In this document: positions 46,198 through 58,400 of the stretch, one piece after another
Layout of the letters: each line of letters starts with the position of its first letter
How positions within the stretch are numbered: the first letter of the stretch is position 1
From: Entophlyctis helioformis
Lineage: Eukaryota; Chytridiomycota; Chytridiomycetes; Chytridiales; Chytriomycetaceae
Reading direction: 5' to 3'
DNA length: 64,000 bases
NCBI GenBank assembly: GCA_025526915.1
Contig: JAHLKH010000002.1
Coordinates: 1 to 64,000 of the forward strand
Made by a program: the position numbers and the translations under genes
The notes under the pieces: model-generated
Told to the model about the DNA's origin: nothing
The model's input: only the letters and a program-made list of their open reading frames with translations
The model's database searches: none

Positions 46198-46400
46198 GAT
46201 CTGCGATGATGTCCTATCTGAGATAAGGTTTGCGAAAGCCGCGGCAGGAAGCTGCAACCGAATGGGAACACAAGACTGCTTTATTTGTATGTTCGGAGGC
46301 ATCCACGCCAAAAGTATACCAAAAGTCTGCCGAAAGTCAGCCAAAAGATGAGATTTCGAATCAAGCCAAAATGTCAAATGCGTATGTGGACAGCGCCAGA

Positions 46401-49400
46401 TCAGTTGGGAGGCAGCTCGAAGGGGAAGTCGGTCTTGCCGGTCAGGAAGAACGTCGTCATCTTGCCCTTGCCCTGCGCATCGTTCCATCCATGCAACAGC
46501 TCTCGGTGTCAGCCACCATTCAGTGCAGCATGGCGCGCAGTCTGCCACAGCCTGTCGCTCGAACACGCGTCCACATACCTTGACTTCCGTCTCGCCACGC
46601 GGCAGCAGGTGGTATCCACCAGCCTTGCTGAGCATCTTGTACGTGCTCTCGCTGACTTGGATCTTCATGGCTGTGATGGGTTGTGATGGTGTATGGTGGT
46701 TTGTGTGATGGTGAGTATCAGTGTCATCAACAACCATCACAGCATGCGACACGGCACAGCAATGCACAGCATCAGCAACTCACGAGTGCCCGTCGACTCC
46801 ATGCGCGACGCCGTGTTCACAGTGTCGCCCTGCAATCACAACACACACACACACACACACACACATTGCCATTCCAGTGTCAGCCAGTCATCAACGATGC
46901 ACCAACATCCATCATCCAGCATCCATCATCCAACATCCGGCATCCAGCATCCACTCACAAAGAGGCAGTAACGTGGCATCTTGGATCCAACCACGCCGGC
47001 AACAACCGGTCCCGTGTTGATGCCAATGCGCACGCGCAGCTTGAGCTCAGGGTTGTGCTCAAACTTGTACGCATACACCTTGGCCAGGATGTGCAGTGCC
47101 AGGTTGGCAATCTCGGATGCATGGCGCTCGCCGTTGCGCTTGGGGAGTCCCGACACGACCATGTACGAGTCGCCAATCGTCTCGACCTTGTACGCATCGT
47201 ACTGCTCGATGATGTCGTCAAAGATCTGGTAGATGCCGTTGAGCAGACCGACCGTCTCCATCGGCGAGATGCTCGAGCAGATGGTGGTGAAGCCAACCAC
47301 GTCGAGGAAGAAGATGGTCGCCGACTCGTACGACTGTGGCTCGACTTGCTTGCCTTCGAGCAGCTGACGCGAGACCGACGGTGGAAGCATCTGGCTGAGC
47401 AGATCGTCCGCCTTGTTGCGCGAAACGTCGAGCTCCATCACGAGTTGAGCAAGCTCGGCCTTCTGAGCCATCTCCTTTTCATGGTTCTCCTTTTCGAGAC
47501 GCACTTCCTCGGTAATGTCACGCACGATACCCGTGAACATGTGCTGGTCGTTCTCCTTGACCTCAGACAGCGACAGCTGGATCGGGAACTCGGTGCCGTC
47601 CTTCTTGAGACCAAAGACACGACGATTGCCGCCAATGACCTTCTTGATACCCGTCGTCAGGTAGTTGGTCAGATATTGGTCGTGGTTGACGGCGTAGCGC
47701 TCCGGCATCAACGACTTGATGTTCTTGCCGATGATCTCACCCGACTTGTATCCCCACATCTTCTCGGCAGCAGCATTGAAGCGGAGAATGACACCAGTGG
47801 GAGTGATGTTGATGATGCCTGTTGGAAGCATTGTGAGTTACATGCGTGCACATTGGTTGTCGAGGCACAGCTGACCCACCATCAACAACAGTCTCCAGGA
47901 CGCTGTTGAGAATGCGACGCTCAACAAGCATGCGCATCTCGGCATCGTGCACAGACTGCTCCATCTGGATCTCCTTCTCCTGGATCTCCACGATGCGTTC
48001 GACCTCCTCGCTGTGCTCCGTGCGCAGCTTGTCCAACTCGAGCTGGTGATCCTCCTCGAGCTCGGCCATCTTGGCTTCGTTGGCACGCTGGCACTCGGCC
48101 ATCTCCTGGCGAAGAAGGCTCTCGAGGTTGCTGCGCTCCTCACGCTGCTTGGCACACAGCATCGCAATCGAGTCGAGATGGTTGCGCTGGCTCTCTGAGT
48201 TGAGCGACGCGACCTCGTCGTCTTCGTTGATGTTGCGGCCTGCAGCCTGGCTGGCTGTACCGCCCCGGCCAAACGCCACGGCAGAGTTGAGTGCGAGGTT
48301 GTTGCGGTTGGACGCAGATGACAGTCGGCTTCCCGCGTCGGACAGTGCATCGTCAATGGATCCACTCGATCCCTGGCGTGACATCTTCTTGCTTCCCATG
48401 TTGCTGTTGATGAACACAGGTCCGGCTCCCTCCTGGCCACGAAGCTTCTGCTGCTTGCGTGCCGAAATCCTTTCAGGGCAGTCGTTGCAGAGAAATGGAT
48501 CGTGCAGGCACAGCAGCGTCAGAAGCCGCACGAGTCGCATCCAGAGCAATAGTCACTCACTTCTGCTCGTGCTGGATCTTGAGCTGGCGCACAGCGATGC
48601 GCTGCTCGTGCTGAAGACGCTTCATCTCCTGCGCGTGCTTCTGCGTGAGCAGAGTGAGCTTGTCGGCCTCGCGCTTCGCCAGCAGACGCTCCTTCTCGGT
48701 TTGGAGCTCAGTCAGCTGCTGATCGGTGAACTCGGCAAGGCGGATGACATTGTTGATCTCGAGGTTGCTCATCTCCTCGAAGCTCTCGACTTCCAGCTCA
48801 AAGCTCTCCTTGGCATGGCGCATCTCCATCTGCTGCAGCTCGCGAAGCTGCTCGTTGATGCGCTTGTTGAGAGCCCTTGTGAGCCGAAGCATATGGTGCA
48901 TGATCCGTCGACATGTGGTCAATGTCGGTTGTAATGAAGACACAGCAGCATGCACCAGACACGCTGCTTACATGCGATGCGTCACGCGGTTCGCAAACTT
49001 CTTCATGGTCATGGACCGCACTTCCTCCTGCATCCGCGAGTTGGATTGTGATGCGGTCGTGATGCGGTCGTGATGGGGTCGCGGTCAGTCGCAGCGACAG
49101 CAGTGCCACGGACAAGCAATAGCCAAATGACGACATACCGGAAGGTGCCGAGTCTCGAGTTCAGTCAGAGCCTTCTCGGTCGCAAGCTTGCGCTCCTGTG
49201 TTGCAGAGAGTTGCTTGCGCTGGCGATCGTGGGTCGCTTCCATGTGCTCAATGAGAGCATCGAATGCCTCGCGTCTCTCCGAGACCATGCTGCGTGTGTT
49301 GAGCGCCATCTTGGAAGCCGTCTCCTGGCGCTGGATGACGAGATCGCGCCGCTTGGTTTGGCGGATCGTGGCACGTTGGTGACGCTTCGAGTCCTTGCGG

Positions 49401-50380
49401 TCCTTGCGAGCCGCCATGCTGCGCTCGAAGGCACTGTTCCTGTGCTTGACCTCGAGCACCTGCGAACACGTGCGGCGATTGTTTGGCAGAGCCAGCTGGT
49501 TAGACTCCACGCATCCTCCACCGAAATAGGCAGGCAAGCATGGTCCAGATCCCAGAGTCCGCTCAGGCTGCGAATGCATTCGCCTGGGGTCTGTAAACAA
49601 ACACTCGGCGTGCGGGCATGGCTGCGACTTTCGATCGGGCAGCATGGCGGCTGGCCACGACATGCACGCATGCATCTTGCATAGCAACAGCAGCCGCCAC
49701 AGTGCAGCAACAGAGACCCACGATCAGAGCAACAGCCAGCCAACAGCCCAACAACAGCCGACAGCCAGCCAAGGAACACACACCTGCGATGCTTGCAATC
49801 GAGAGATCTCGACCTGCTGGCGGTTCATAAGGAACGTGATGTCGTCCTTGCGCAGCACCTCGTACTCGGCTTCCTCAAAGTTGTCCTCGATGACATCGCA
49901 CTGCCGACGCAGAGCCTGATAGAGCTCCTCGCTCCTGCGCGTGAACTCGGCACGGAACTTTTCGTTTGCGTTGTCCCCACCAGCCGACGCCACTGCGACG
50001 ACAGGGCCGGGATCGGGGACGGCATTCTCGGCGGCCGCCTTCTTGGCAGCAATGGCCGCAGCCGAGTACGCACCACTCGAGATCTCCCTGAGCAGGTTGC
50101 TTCCCGAGCCGTTGCGATTGACGATGGGACATCCACCCATGTTGTGGGACACACCGTTTTCTGACGACGCCGCATAAACATTCGGATGACCGCTGGGCAT
50201 GGCTGCACCAGGGACGGCATCGCCGACCTGCCTGGGAACGCTGTGATCGGTCGCACCAGTCTCCGCAACAGCAGTCAAGGCGGCGTTGTTGCCGTTCGAG
50301 CTAAAGCCGACGCTCTGACGGACACGCGCGAGAGCCGGATTGGAGGCACTTGTCTTCAGCTCGGTATCGATCGAGGCCAT
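46401..50380 (-). CDS. PAS-containing soluble guanylate cyclase, copy B
   Basis: Nine exons on the minus strand: 50380-49784, 49459-49139, 49027-48972, 48875-48561, 48469-47880, 47818-46959, 46829-46784, 46670-46579 and 46472-46401. The frame is intact, giving 982 residues. Residues to about 120 are Ala/Ser/Gly-rich and contain GGCPIVNRNG. About 130-600 are charged helices with coiled-coil character (EKFRAEFTRRSEELYQAL, EEDHQLELDKLRTEHSEE). The PAS domain is near 627-735, with a PAC-type end (GTEFPIQLSLSEVKEND). The class III catalytic domain runs from about 765 to 960. Substrate residues are Glu in KVETIGD and Cys in RYCLF, the guanylate pair; both metal Asp and the VNTASR Asn/Arg are present. 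The C-terminus is KGKGKMTTFFLTGK. No signal peptide, membrane helix or H-NOX is seen, so it is probably cytosolic and active as a dimer. A ligand for the PAS domain cannot be read from the sequence. Confidence 0.95.
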
Positions 50381-50583
50381 GATCTGCGATGATGTCCTAT
50401 CTGAGATAAGGTTTGCGAAAGCCGCGGCAGGAAGCTGCAACCGAATGGGAACACAAGACTGCTTTATTTGTATGTTCGGAGGCATCCACGCCAAAAGTAT
50501 ACCAAAAGTCTGCCGAAAGTCAGCCAAAAGATGAGATTTCGAATCAAGCCAAAATGTCAAATGCGAATCTGGACAGCGCCAGA

Positions 50584-53500
50584 TCAGTTGGGAGGCAGCT
50601 CGAAGGGGAAGTCGGTCTTGCCGGTCAGGAAGAACGTCGTCATCTTGCCCTTGCCCTGCGCATCGTTCCATCCATGCAACAGCTCTTGGTGTCAGCTGCC
50701 ATTCAATGCAACATGGCGTGCAGTCTGCCACAGCCTGTCGCTCGAACACGCGTCCACGTACCTTGACTCCCGTCTCGCCACGTGGCAGCAGGTGGTATCC
50801 ACCAGCCTTGCTGAGCATCTTGTACGTGCTCTCGCTGACCTGGATCTTCATGGCTGTGATGGGGTGTGGTGGTGTGTGTGTGATGGTTTGTGTGATGGTG
50901 AGTATCAGTGTCACCACCAACCATCACAGCATGCGACACGGCACAGCAATGCACAGCATCAGCAACTCACGAGTGCCTGTCGACTCCATGCGCGACGCCG
51001 TGTTCACAGTGTCGCCCTGCAATCACAAAACACAAGCACACACACACATTGCCATTCCAGTGTCAGCCAGTCATCGTCGATGCACCACCATCCACCATCC
51101 ACCATCCAGCATCCAGCATCCACTCACAAAGAGGCAGTAACGAGGCATCTTGGATCCAACCACGCCGGCAACAACCGGTCCCGTGTTGATGCCAATGCGC
51201 ACACGCAGCTTGAGCTCAGGATTGTGCTCAAACTTGTACGCATACACCTTGGCCAGGATGTGCAGTGCCAGGTTGGCAATCTCGGATGCATGGCGCTCGC
51301 CGTTGCGCTTGGGGAGTCCCGACACGACCATGTACGAGTCGCCAATCGTCTCGACCTTGTACGCATCGTACTGCTCGATGATGTCGTCAAAGATCTGGTA
51401 GATGCCGTTGAGCAGACCGACCGTCTCCATCGGCGAGATGGTCGAGCAGATGGTGGTGAAGCCAACCACGTCGAGGAAGAAGATGGTCGCCGACTCGTAC
51501 GACTGTGGCTCGACCTGCTTGCCTTCGAGCAGCTGACGCGAGACCGACGGTGGAAGCATCTGGCTGAGCAGATCGTCGGCCTTGTTGCGCGAAACCTCGA
51601 GCTGCGTGACAAGTTGGCAAGCTCGGCCTTCTGCGCCATCTCCTTGTCATGGTTCTCCTTTTCAAGACGCACTTCCTCCGTCATGTCACGAGCAATACCC
51701 GTGAAGAAGTGCTGGTCGTTCTCCTTGACCTCGGACAGCGACAGCTGGATCGGGAACTCGGTGCCGTCCTTCTTGAGACCAAAGACGCGACGATTACGAC
51801 CAATGGCCTTCTTGATACCCGTCGTCAGGTAGTTGGTCAGATATTGGTCGTGGTTGACGGCGTAGCGCTCCGGCATCAACGAATTGATACTCTTGCCGAT
51901 GATCTCGTCCGCCTTGTAGCCGAACATCCTCTCGGCAGCAGCATTGAATCGGGTGATGGCACCGTTGGGAGTGATGTTGATGATGCCTTGGGAAACCGAA
52001 CGATGCATGAACGGCATTGGGTGAGCATTGATGTCAGCAGCAAGTCGCGAATGCATCGCATTCATGCCAAGTGTACCCACCATCAACCACAGTGTTGAGC
52101 ACACTGTTGAGAATGCGACGCTCAACAAGCATGAGCATTTCGGCATCGTACACCGACTGCTCCATCTGGATCTCCTTCTCCTGAACCACAATCATTCGCT
52201 TGATCTCCTCGCGGTGCTCCGTGCGCAGCTTGGCCAACTCGAGCTGCTGGTCTTCCTCGAGCTCGGCCATCTTGGCATCCTTGGCACGCTGGCACTCGGC
52301 CGTCTCCTGGTGGATCAGGGTCTTGAGGTTGCTGCGTTCCTCGAGCTGCTTGGCGCGCAGGACGGCAATCGAGTCGAGGTGGTTGCGCTGGCTCTCTGAG
52401 GTGAGCGACAAGACCTCGTCACCTTCGTTGATGTTCGAGCCAGTACCCTGGCTGGCTGTACCGCCCCGGCCAAACGCCACGGCCGAGTTGAGTGCGAGGT
52501 TGTTGCGGTTGGATCCCGAAGACACTCGACTTCCCGAGTCGGACTTTGCCTCCTCCAGAGATCCATTCGATCCTGGCGCGACACTTCTTGCTTCCCGTGT
52601 TGCTGCTGATGTGCACGGGTCCGGCTCCCTCCTGGCCACGAAGCTTCTGTTCCTTGCGTGCCGTAATCCTTGCGAAGCAGTCGATGCACGGAAATGGATC
52701 GTGAAGGCACAGTGGCGTCAGTAGTCGCACGAGTCGCATCCAGAACAAATCGCCACTCACTTCTGCTCGTGCTGGAGCTTGAGCTGGCGCACAACGACGC
52801 GCTGCTCATGCTGAAGCCGTTTCATATGCTGTGTGTGTTCTGCGTGAGCAGATGAGCTTGTCGGCCTCGTGCTTCGCCAGCAGACGCTCCTTCTCGGTTT
52901 GGAGCTCCGTGAGCTGCTGATCGGTGAACTCGGCAAGGCGGATCATATTGGCGATGTCGAGGTTGCTCATCTCTTCGAAGCTCTCGACCTCGAGATCAAA
53001 CCGCTCCTTGGCGTGGCGCAACTCAACCTGCTGCAGCTCGTGCAGCTGCTCGTTGATGCGCTTGTTGAGAGCCCTTGTGAGCGGTTGAAGATGCACCAAA
53101 GCCAGCGTCAGCTGCAGTCATCAATGGCAGTGTGATGCACGATGGATGGCTGCATGCTCTTACATGCGATGGGTCTGGCGCACAAGGAACTTTTTGATGC
53201 TCGTCAGCCGCATCTCCTCCTATCATCGCCGATGGATGGTTGGATGGTTGCACAAACAAGCAGCCAAGCAATGATTGCACACGTGTCAGGACGGCATAAG
53301 CATGGATGCACATAGAACAAGACATCTCGCTCATGTACCGGAAGATGCCGGTTCTCGAGCTCGGTGAGAGCCTTTTCGCTCGTGATCTTGCGCTCTTGAG
53401 CGGCAGCAAGCTGTCTGCGTTGGCGATCGTGGACAGACTCCATATGATCGATAAGCGCATCGAATGCCTCGCGACGCTCAGTGAGCGTGCTTCGCGTCGT

Positions 53501-54635
53501 CAACTCGAGTCTTGATGCGGTCTCCTGACGCTGGATCATCAGGTCGCGACGCTTTGTTTGGCGGATAGTCGCACGTTGGTGGCGCTTCGAGTCCTTGCGG
53601 TCCTTGCGAGCCGCCATGCTGCGCTCAAAGGCGCCACTTCGGTGCTTGACTTCGAGAAGCTGCGAGCAACAGCAGCAGCAGCAGCGGCAGCAGCAGCAGC
53701 GGTGGCAGAGAAGGGTGTGTGTTGTGGTTGGTCAGTATCCACCATCATGAATTCGAAATCGGCTGATTGACAGCAAAAGTGACGCGCAAGAGACGCGAGA
53801 CAATCGCGTGGCCAGATCAGCGAGAGCCGCGAATCATGGTCAGATCAGCTCGGCTGGAGCAACACACGAGCATGGCTTCAGACCGCAAGCGATGTGCCAT
53901 ACAGTCGAACTGCAGCAAAGCGATGCAGACCATGATACAGCGCAAGCATGGGACGAGGTTGCATGCATGCCACGCATGGACGGACACACACAAACCAAAC
54001 AGCCAGCCAACAGCCAACAGCCAGCCAACATCAAAGCTCCAAAGACAGCAAACACGAACCTGCGAAGCCTGCAAACGCGAGACTTCCGCCTGCTGGCGGA
54101 CCATGAGGAACGTGATGTCGTCCTTGCGAAGCACCTCGTACTCGGCCTCCTCAAAGTTGTTCTCAATGGCATCGCACTCTGCGCGTAGAGCCTTGTAGAG
54201 CTCCTCGCTCCTGCGCGTGAACTCGGCACGGAACTTTTCGTTTTCGCTGTCTTTGCCAGCCGACGCCACCGCGACGGTACGACCAGGGTCAGGCACGGCA
54301 TTCTCAGCGGCCGCCTTCTTGGCAGCAATCGCCTCGGGCGAGAACGCGCCATTGGAAATTTCCTTGAGCAGGCTGTTTCCAGAGTCGTTGTTCGTGAAGA
54401 CGGGACATCCTCCAGCGGTCTGTGAGGCGGACGCGGCGTCGGAAGCAGCAGTGTATGCGCTGCCTGGTGCGCCAGTCGCACCAGTAGTTGGGCAAGCATC
54501 GCCAACCTTTTTCGAGACCTCCGAGGTCCGCCTGTCGGCTTCGTCGCCGCTGTTGGCAGACTCTGCCACATTGAACTCGACACCGGTCGCGCGAATACGC
54601 TGCAGAGAGCCGTCGCTCGATTTCAGATCCGACAT
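50584..54635 (-). CDS. PAS-containing soluble guanylate cyclase, copy C
   Basis: Nine exons matching copy D: 54635-54060, 53659-53339, 53219-53164, 53073-52761, 52668-52081, 51986-51128, 51016-50971, 50853-50762 and 50655-50584. The N-terminus (MSDLKSSDGSLQRIRATG) differs from A/B, but the layout is the same: coiled coil, PAS (ITRFNAAAERMFGYKADEII), catalytic domain with FFLDVVGFT, KVETIGD, RYCLF and VNTASR. Five bases are missing relative to D: near 51613, 52574, 52583, 52840 and 52849. These shorten exon 4 by two, exon 5 by two and exon 6 by one. Four fit homopolymer contraction; the one at 52840 does not clearly. If real, they would disable the gene; I think assembly error is more likely. 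Intron 1 contains a CAG/CGG run (53663-53702). Confidence 0.88.
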
Positions 54636-55492
54636 GGCTAAAACAGTCTGTGAGTCAACTCTTGGAGACGAGCATGGCGGGAGGAAGGCCAGCTCCATTC
54701 AGTTCAGATCGCGTTTGAAATCATGCCAGATCAAACAGACGCCTGTGCCAGCCTTCGCCAGCCTTCGCCAGCCTGCGCCAGCCTGCGCGCAAACATTGGC
54801 ACAGTCTGCGACACTTTGGTGGCAGATGCGCCAAAATCCAAAGCTTGGTGACTGTGCCGCTCAAAGACGGCGGGAATGGGGCGAGCCAAGGAGTCTTGTT
54901 GCCATGTGCGGGACTGAAAGCAAATGCTGCCTTTGATCGTCTCGATGGTCGACGCACGGCCAAGAGAGCATGAAGGGACACATGGGATTGCAAAGAGCTG
55001 GCGATCTTGACTGCTGCCTCCATGGGAGGAGGTGGTGGCCATATCATTGCGCACATTCGCGAACATCGTCTCGGCAGACATAGCAGGAGCTTGCAACTTG
55101 AACCACGCGAGGGTTCAGACTGGCAGTCCTGGATGCATGTGTTCATCAATGCGGTGTTCATCAATGCGGTGTCGGCACGGTTAGTTGCCGTTTGGTACGG
55201 ACACAGCAGCGAGACGCCAGTCGTCACAACGATTGCAGGTCCGCTCCAAGCAAGCGAAAGGGGTTCGATTGGCAGCCAGTGATGGTCGAGAGCCAACTTC
55301 ACCGACGGCCAGTAGGTTCGTTTGCGGGGTATTCGAACGGCAGGTTGGCGTGACATGTTCATTGCTCAAAGGCATACACAGCAGACGAAGCAAGCATGTC
55401 AAACCTCCAGTTCAAACGGCTGGATCCTTTCGTGGACGACTCTGGACAAAGGCGCTCGTCCGTCAATAGACACGCATCTGGACAGCGCCAGA
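54636..55492. other. Spacer between cyclases C and D
   Basis: 857 bp, almost identical to 59547-60403. It includes a small repeat of CCAGCCTTCG/CCAGCCTGCG (about 54750-54790) just upstream of the C start. Open frames are present in both copies but look non-coding in composition. It should contain the promoter of C and the 3' end of D. Confidence 0.6.
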
Positions 55493-58400
55493 TCAGTTGG
55501 GAGGCAGCTCGAAGGGAAAGTCGGTCTTGCCGGTCAGGAAGAACGTCGTCATCTTGCCCTTGCCCTGCACATCGTTCGATCCATGCAACAGCTCTTGGTG
55601 TCAGCTGCCATTCAATGCAACATGGCGTGCAGTCTGCCACAGCCTGTCGCTCGAACACGCGTCCACGTACCTTGACTTCCGTCTCGCCACGCGGCAGCAG
55701 ACGGTATCCACCAGCCTTGCTGAGCATCTTGTACGTGCTCTCGCTGACCTGGATCTTCATGGCTGTGATGGGTTGTGGTGGTGTGTGTGTGGTGTGTGTG
55801 TGATGGTGAGTATCAGTGTCATCACCAACCATCACAGCATGCGACACGGCACAGCAATGCACAGCATCAGCAACTCACGAGTGCCTGTCGACTCCATGCG
55901 CGACGCTGTGTTCACAGTGTCGCCCTGCAATCACAACACACGCACACACACATTGCCATTCCAATGTCAGCCAGTCATCAACGATGCACCAACATCCATC
56001 ATCCCACCATCATCCACATCCGCATCCAGCATCCACTCACAAAGAGGCAGTAACGTGGCATCTTGGATCCAACCACGCCGGCAACAACCGGTCCCGTGTT
56101 GATGCCAATGCGCACACGCAGCTTGAGCTCAGGATTGTGCTCAAACTTGTACGCATACACCTTGGCCAGGATGTGCAGTGCCAGGTTGGCAATCTCGGAT
56201 GCATGGCGCTCGCCGTTGCGTTTGGGGAGTCCCGACACGACCATGTACGAGTCGCCAATCGTCTCGACCTTGTACGCATCGTACTGCTCGATGATGTCGT
56301 CAAAGATCTGGTAGATGCCGTTGAGCAGACCGACCGTCTCCATCGGCGAGATGCTCGAGCAGATGGTCGTGAAGCCAACCACGTCGAGGAAGAAGATGGT
56401 CGCCGACTCGTACGACTGTGGCTCGACCTGCTTGCCCTCGAGCAGCTGACGCGAGACCGACGGTGGCAGCATCTGGCTGAGCAGATCGTCCGCCTTGTTG
56501 CGCGAAACCTCGAGCTGCGTGACAAGTTTGGCAAGCTCGGCCTTCTGAGCCATCTCCTTGTCATGGTTCTCCTTTTCAAGACGCACTTCCTCCGTCATGT
56601 CACGAGCAATACCCGTGAAGAAGTGCTGGTCGTTCTCCTTGACCTCGGACAGCGACAGCTGGATCGGGAACTCGGTGCCGTCCTTCTTGAGACCATAGAT
56701 ACGACGATTACGACCAATGGCCTTCTTGATACCCGTCGTCAGGTAGTTGAGGATATACTGGTCGTGGTTGACGGCGTAGCGCTCCGGCATCAACGAATTG
56801 ATGCTCTTGCCGATGATCTCGTCCGCCTTGTAGCCGAACATCCTCTCAGCAGCAGCGTTGAATCGCGTGATGGCACCGTTGGGAGTGATGTTGATGATGC
56901 CTTGGGAAACCGAACGATGCATGAACGACATTGGGTGAGCATTGATGTCAGCAGCAAGTCGCGAATGCATCGCATTCATGCCAAGTGTACCGACCATCAA
57001 CCACAGTGTTGAGCACACTGTTGAGAATGCGACGCTCAACAAGCATGAGCATTTCGGCATCGTACACCGACTGCTCCATCTGGATCTCCTTCTCCTGAAC
57101 CACAATCATTCGCTTGATCTCCTCGCGGTGCTCCGTGCGCAGCTTGGCCAACTCGAGCTGCTGGTCTTCCTCGAGCTCGGCCATCTTGGCATCCTTGGCA
57201 CGCTGGCACTCGGCCGTCTCCTGGTGGATCAGGGTCTTGAGGTTGCTGCGTTCCTCGAGCTGCTTGGCGCGCAGGACGGCAATCGAGTCGAGGTGGTTGC
57301 GCTGGCTCTCTGAGCTGAGCGATGCGACCTCGTCACCTTCGTTGATGTTCGAGCCAGTACCCTGGCTGGCTGTACCGCCACGGCCAAACGCCACGGCCGA
57401 GTTGAGTGCGAGGTTGTTGCGGTTGGATCCCGAAGACACTCGACTTCCCGAGTCGGACTTTGCCTCCTCCAGAGATCCATTCGATCCCTGGCGCGACAAC
57501 TTCTTGCTTCCCGTGTTGCTGCTGATGTGCACGGGTCCGGCTCCCTCCTGGCCACGAAGCTTCTGTTCCTTGCGTGCCGTAATCCTTGCGAAGCAGTCGA
57601 TGCACGGAAATGGATCGTGAAGGCACAGTGGCGTCAGTAGTCGCACGAGTCGCATCCAGAACAAATCGCCACTCACTTCTGCTCGTGCTGGAGCTTGAGC
57701 TGGCGCACAACGACGCGCTGCTCATGCTGAAGCCGTTTCATATGCTGTGTGTGTCTCTGCGTGAGCAGGATGAGCTTGTCGGCCTCGTGCTTCGCCAGCA
57801 GACGCTCCTTCTCGGTTTGGAGCTCCGTGAGCTGCTGATCGGTGAACTCGGCAAGGCGGATCATATTGGCGATGTCGAGGTTGCTCATCTCCTCGAAGCT
57901 CTCGACCTCGAGATCAAACCGCTCCTTGGCGTGGCGCAACTCAACCTGCTGCAGCTCGTGCAGCTGCTCGTTGATGCGCTTGTTGAGAGCCCTTGTGAGC
58001 GGTTGAAGATGCACCAAAGCCAGCGTCAGCTGCAGTCATCAATGGCAGTGTGATGCACGATGGATGGCTGCATGCTCTTACATGCGATGGGTCTGGCGCA
58101 CAAGGAACTTTTTGATGCTCGTCAGCCGCATCTCCTCCTATCATCGCCGATGGATGGTTGGATGGTTGCACAAACAAGCAGCCAAGCAATGATTGCACAC
58201 GTGTCAGGACGGCATAAGCATGGATGCACATAGAACAAGACATCTCGCTCATGTACCGGAAGATGCCGGTTCTCGAGCTCGGTGAGAGCCTTTTCGCTCG
58301 TGATCTTGCGCTCTTGAGCGGCAGCAAGCTGTCTGCGTTGGCGATCGTGGACAGACTCCATATGATCGATAAGCGCATCGAATGCCTCGCGACGCTCAGT

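Larger units (their letters stand above)
42205..50570. repeat. Tandem duplication, guanylate cyclase units A and B (4,183-bp period)
   Basis: Unit 42205-46387 and unit 46388-50570 are near-identical through exons, introns and the 203-bp spacers (46198-46400 and 50381-50583). The start codons (46197, 50380) are 4,183 bp apart. Differences are scattered substitutions plus short indels in microsatellites and homopolymers. Confidence 0.9.

Noticed and set aside
46830..46864. CA-rich tracts in cyclase intron 6 (also 42660, 51030, 55930) as regulatory elements
   Set aside because: They are simple (CA)n microsatellites of varying length between copies, with nothing to suggest function.
54721..55362. 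A 213-codon minus-strand frame in the C-D spacer, repeated at 59632-60273
   Set aside because: It is kept in both copies only because the whole spacer was duplicated recently. Composition is unlike nearby proteins and no domain or promoter context supports it.
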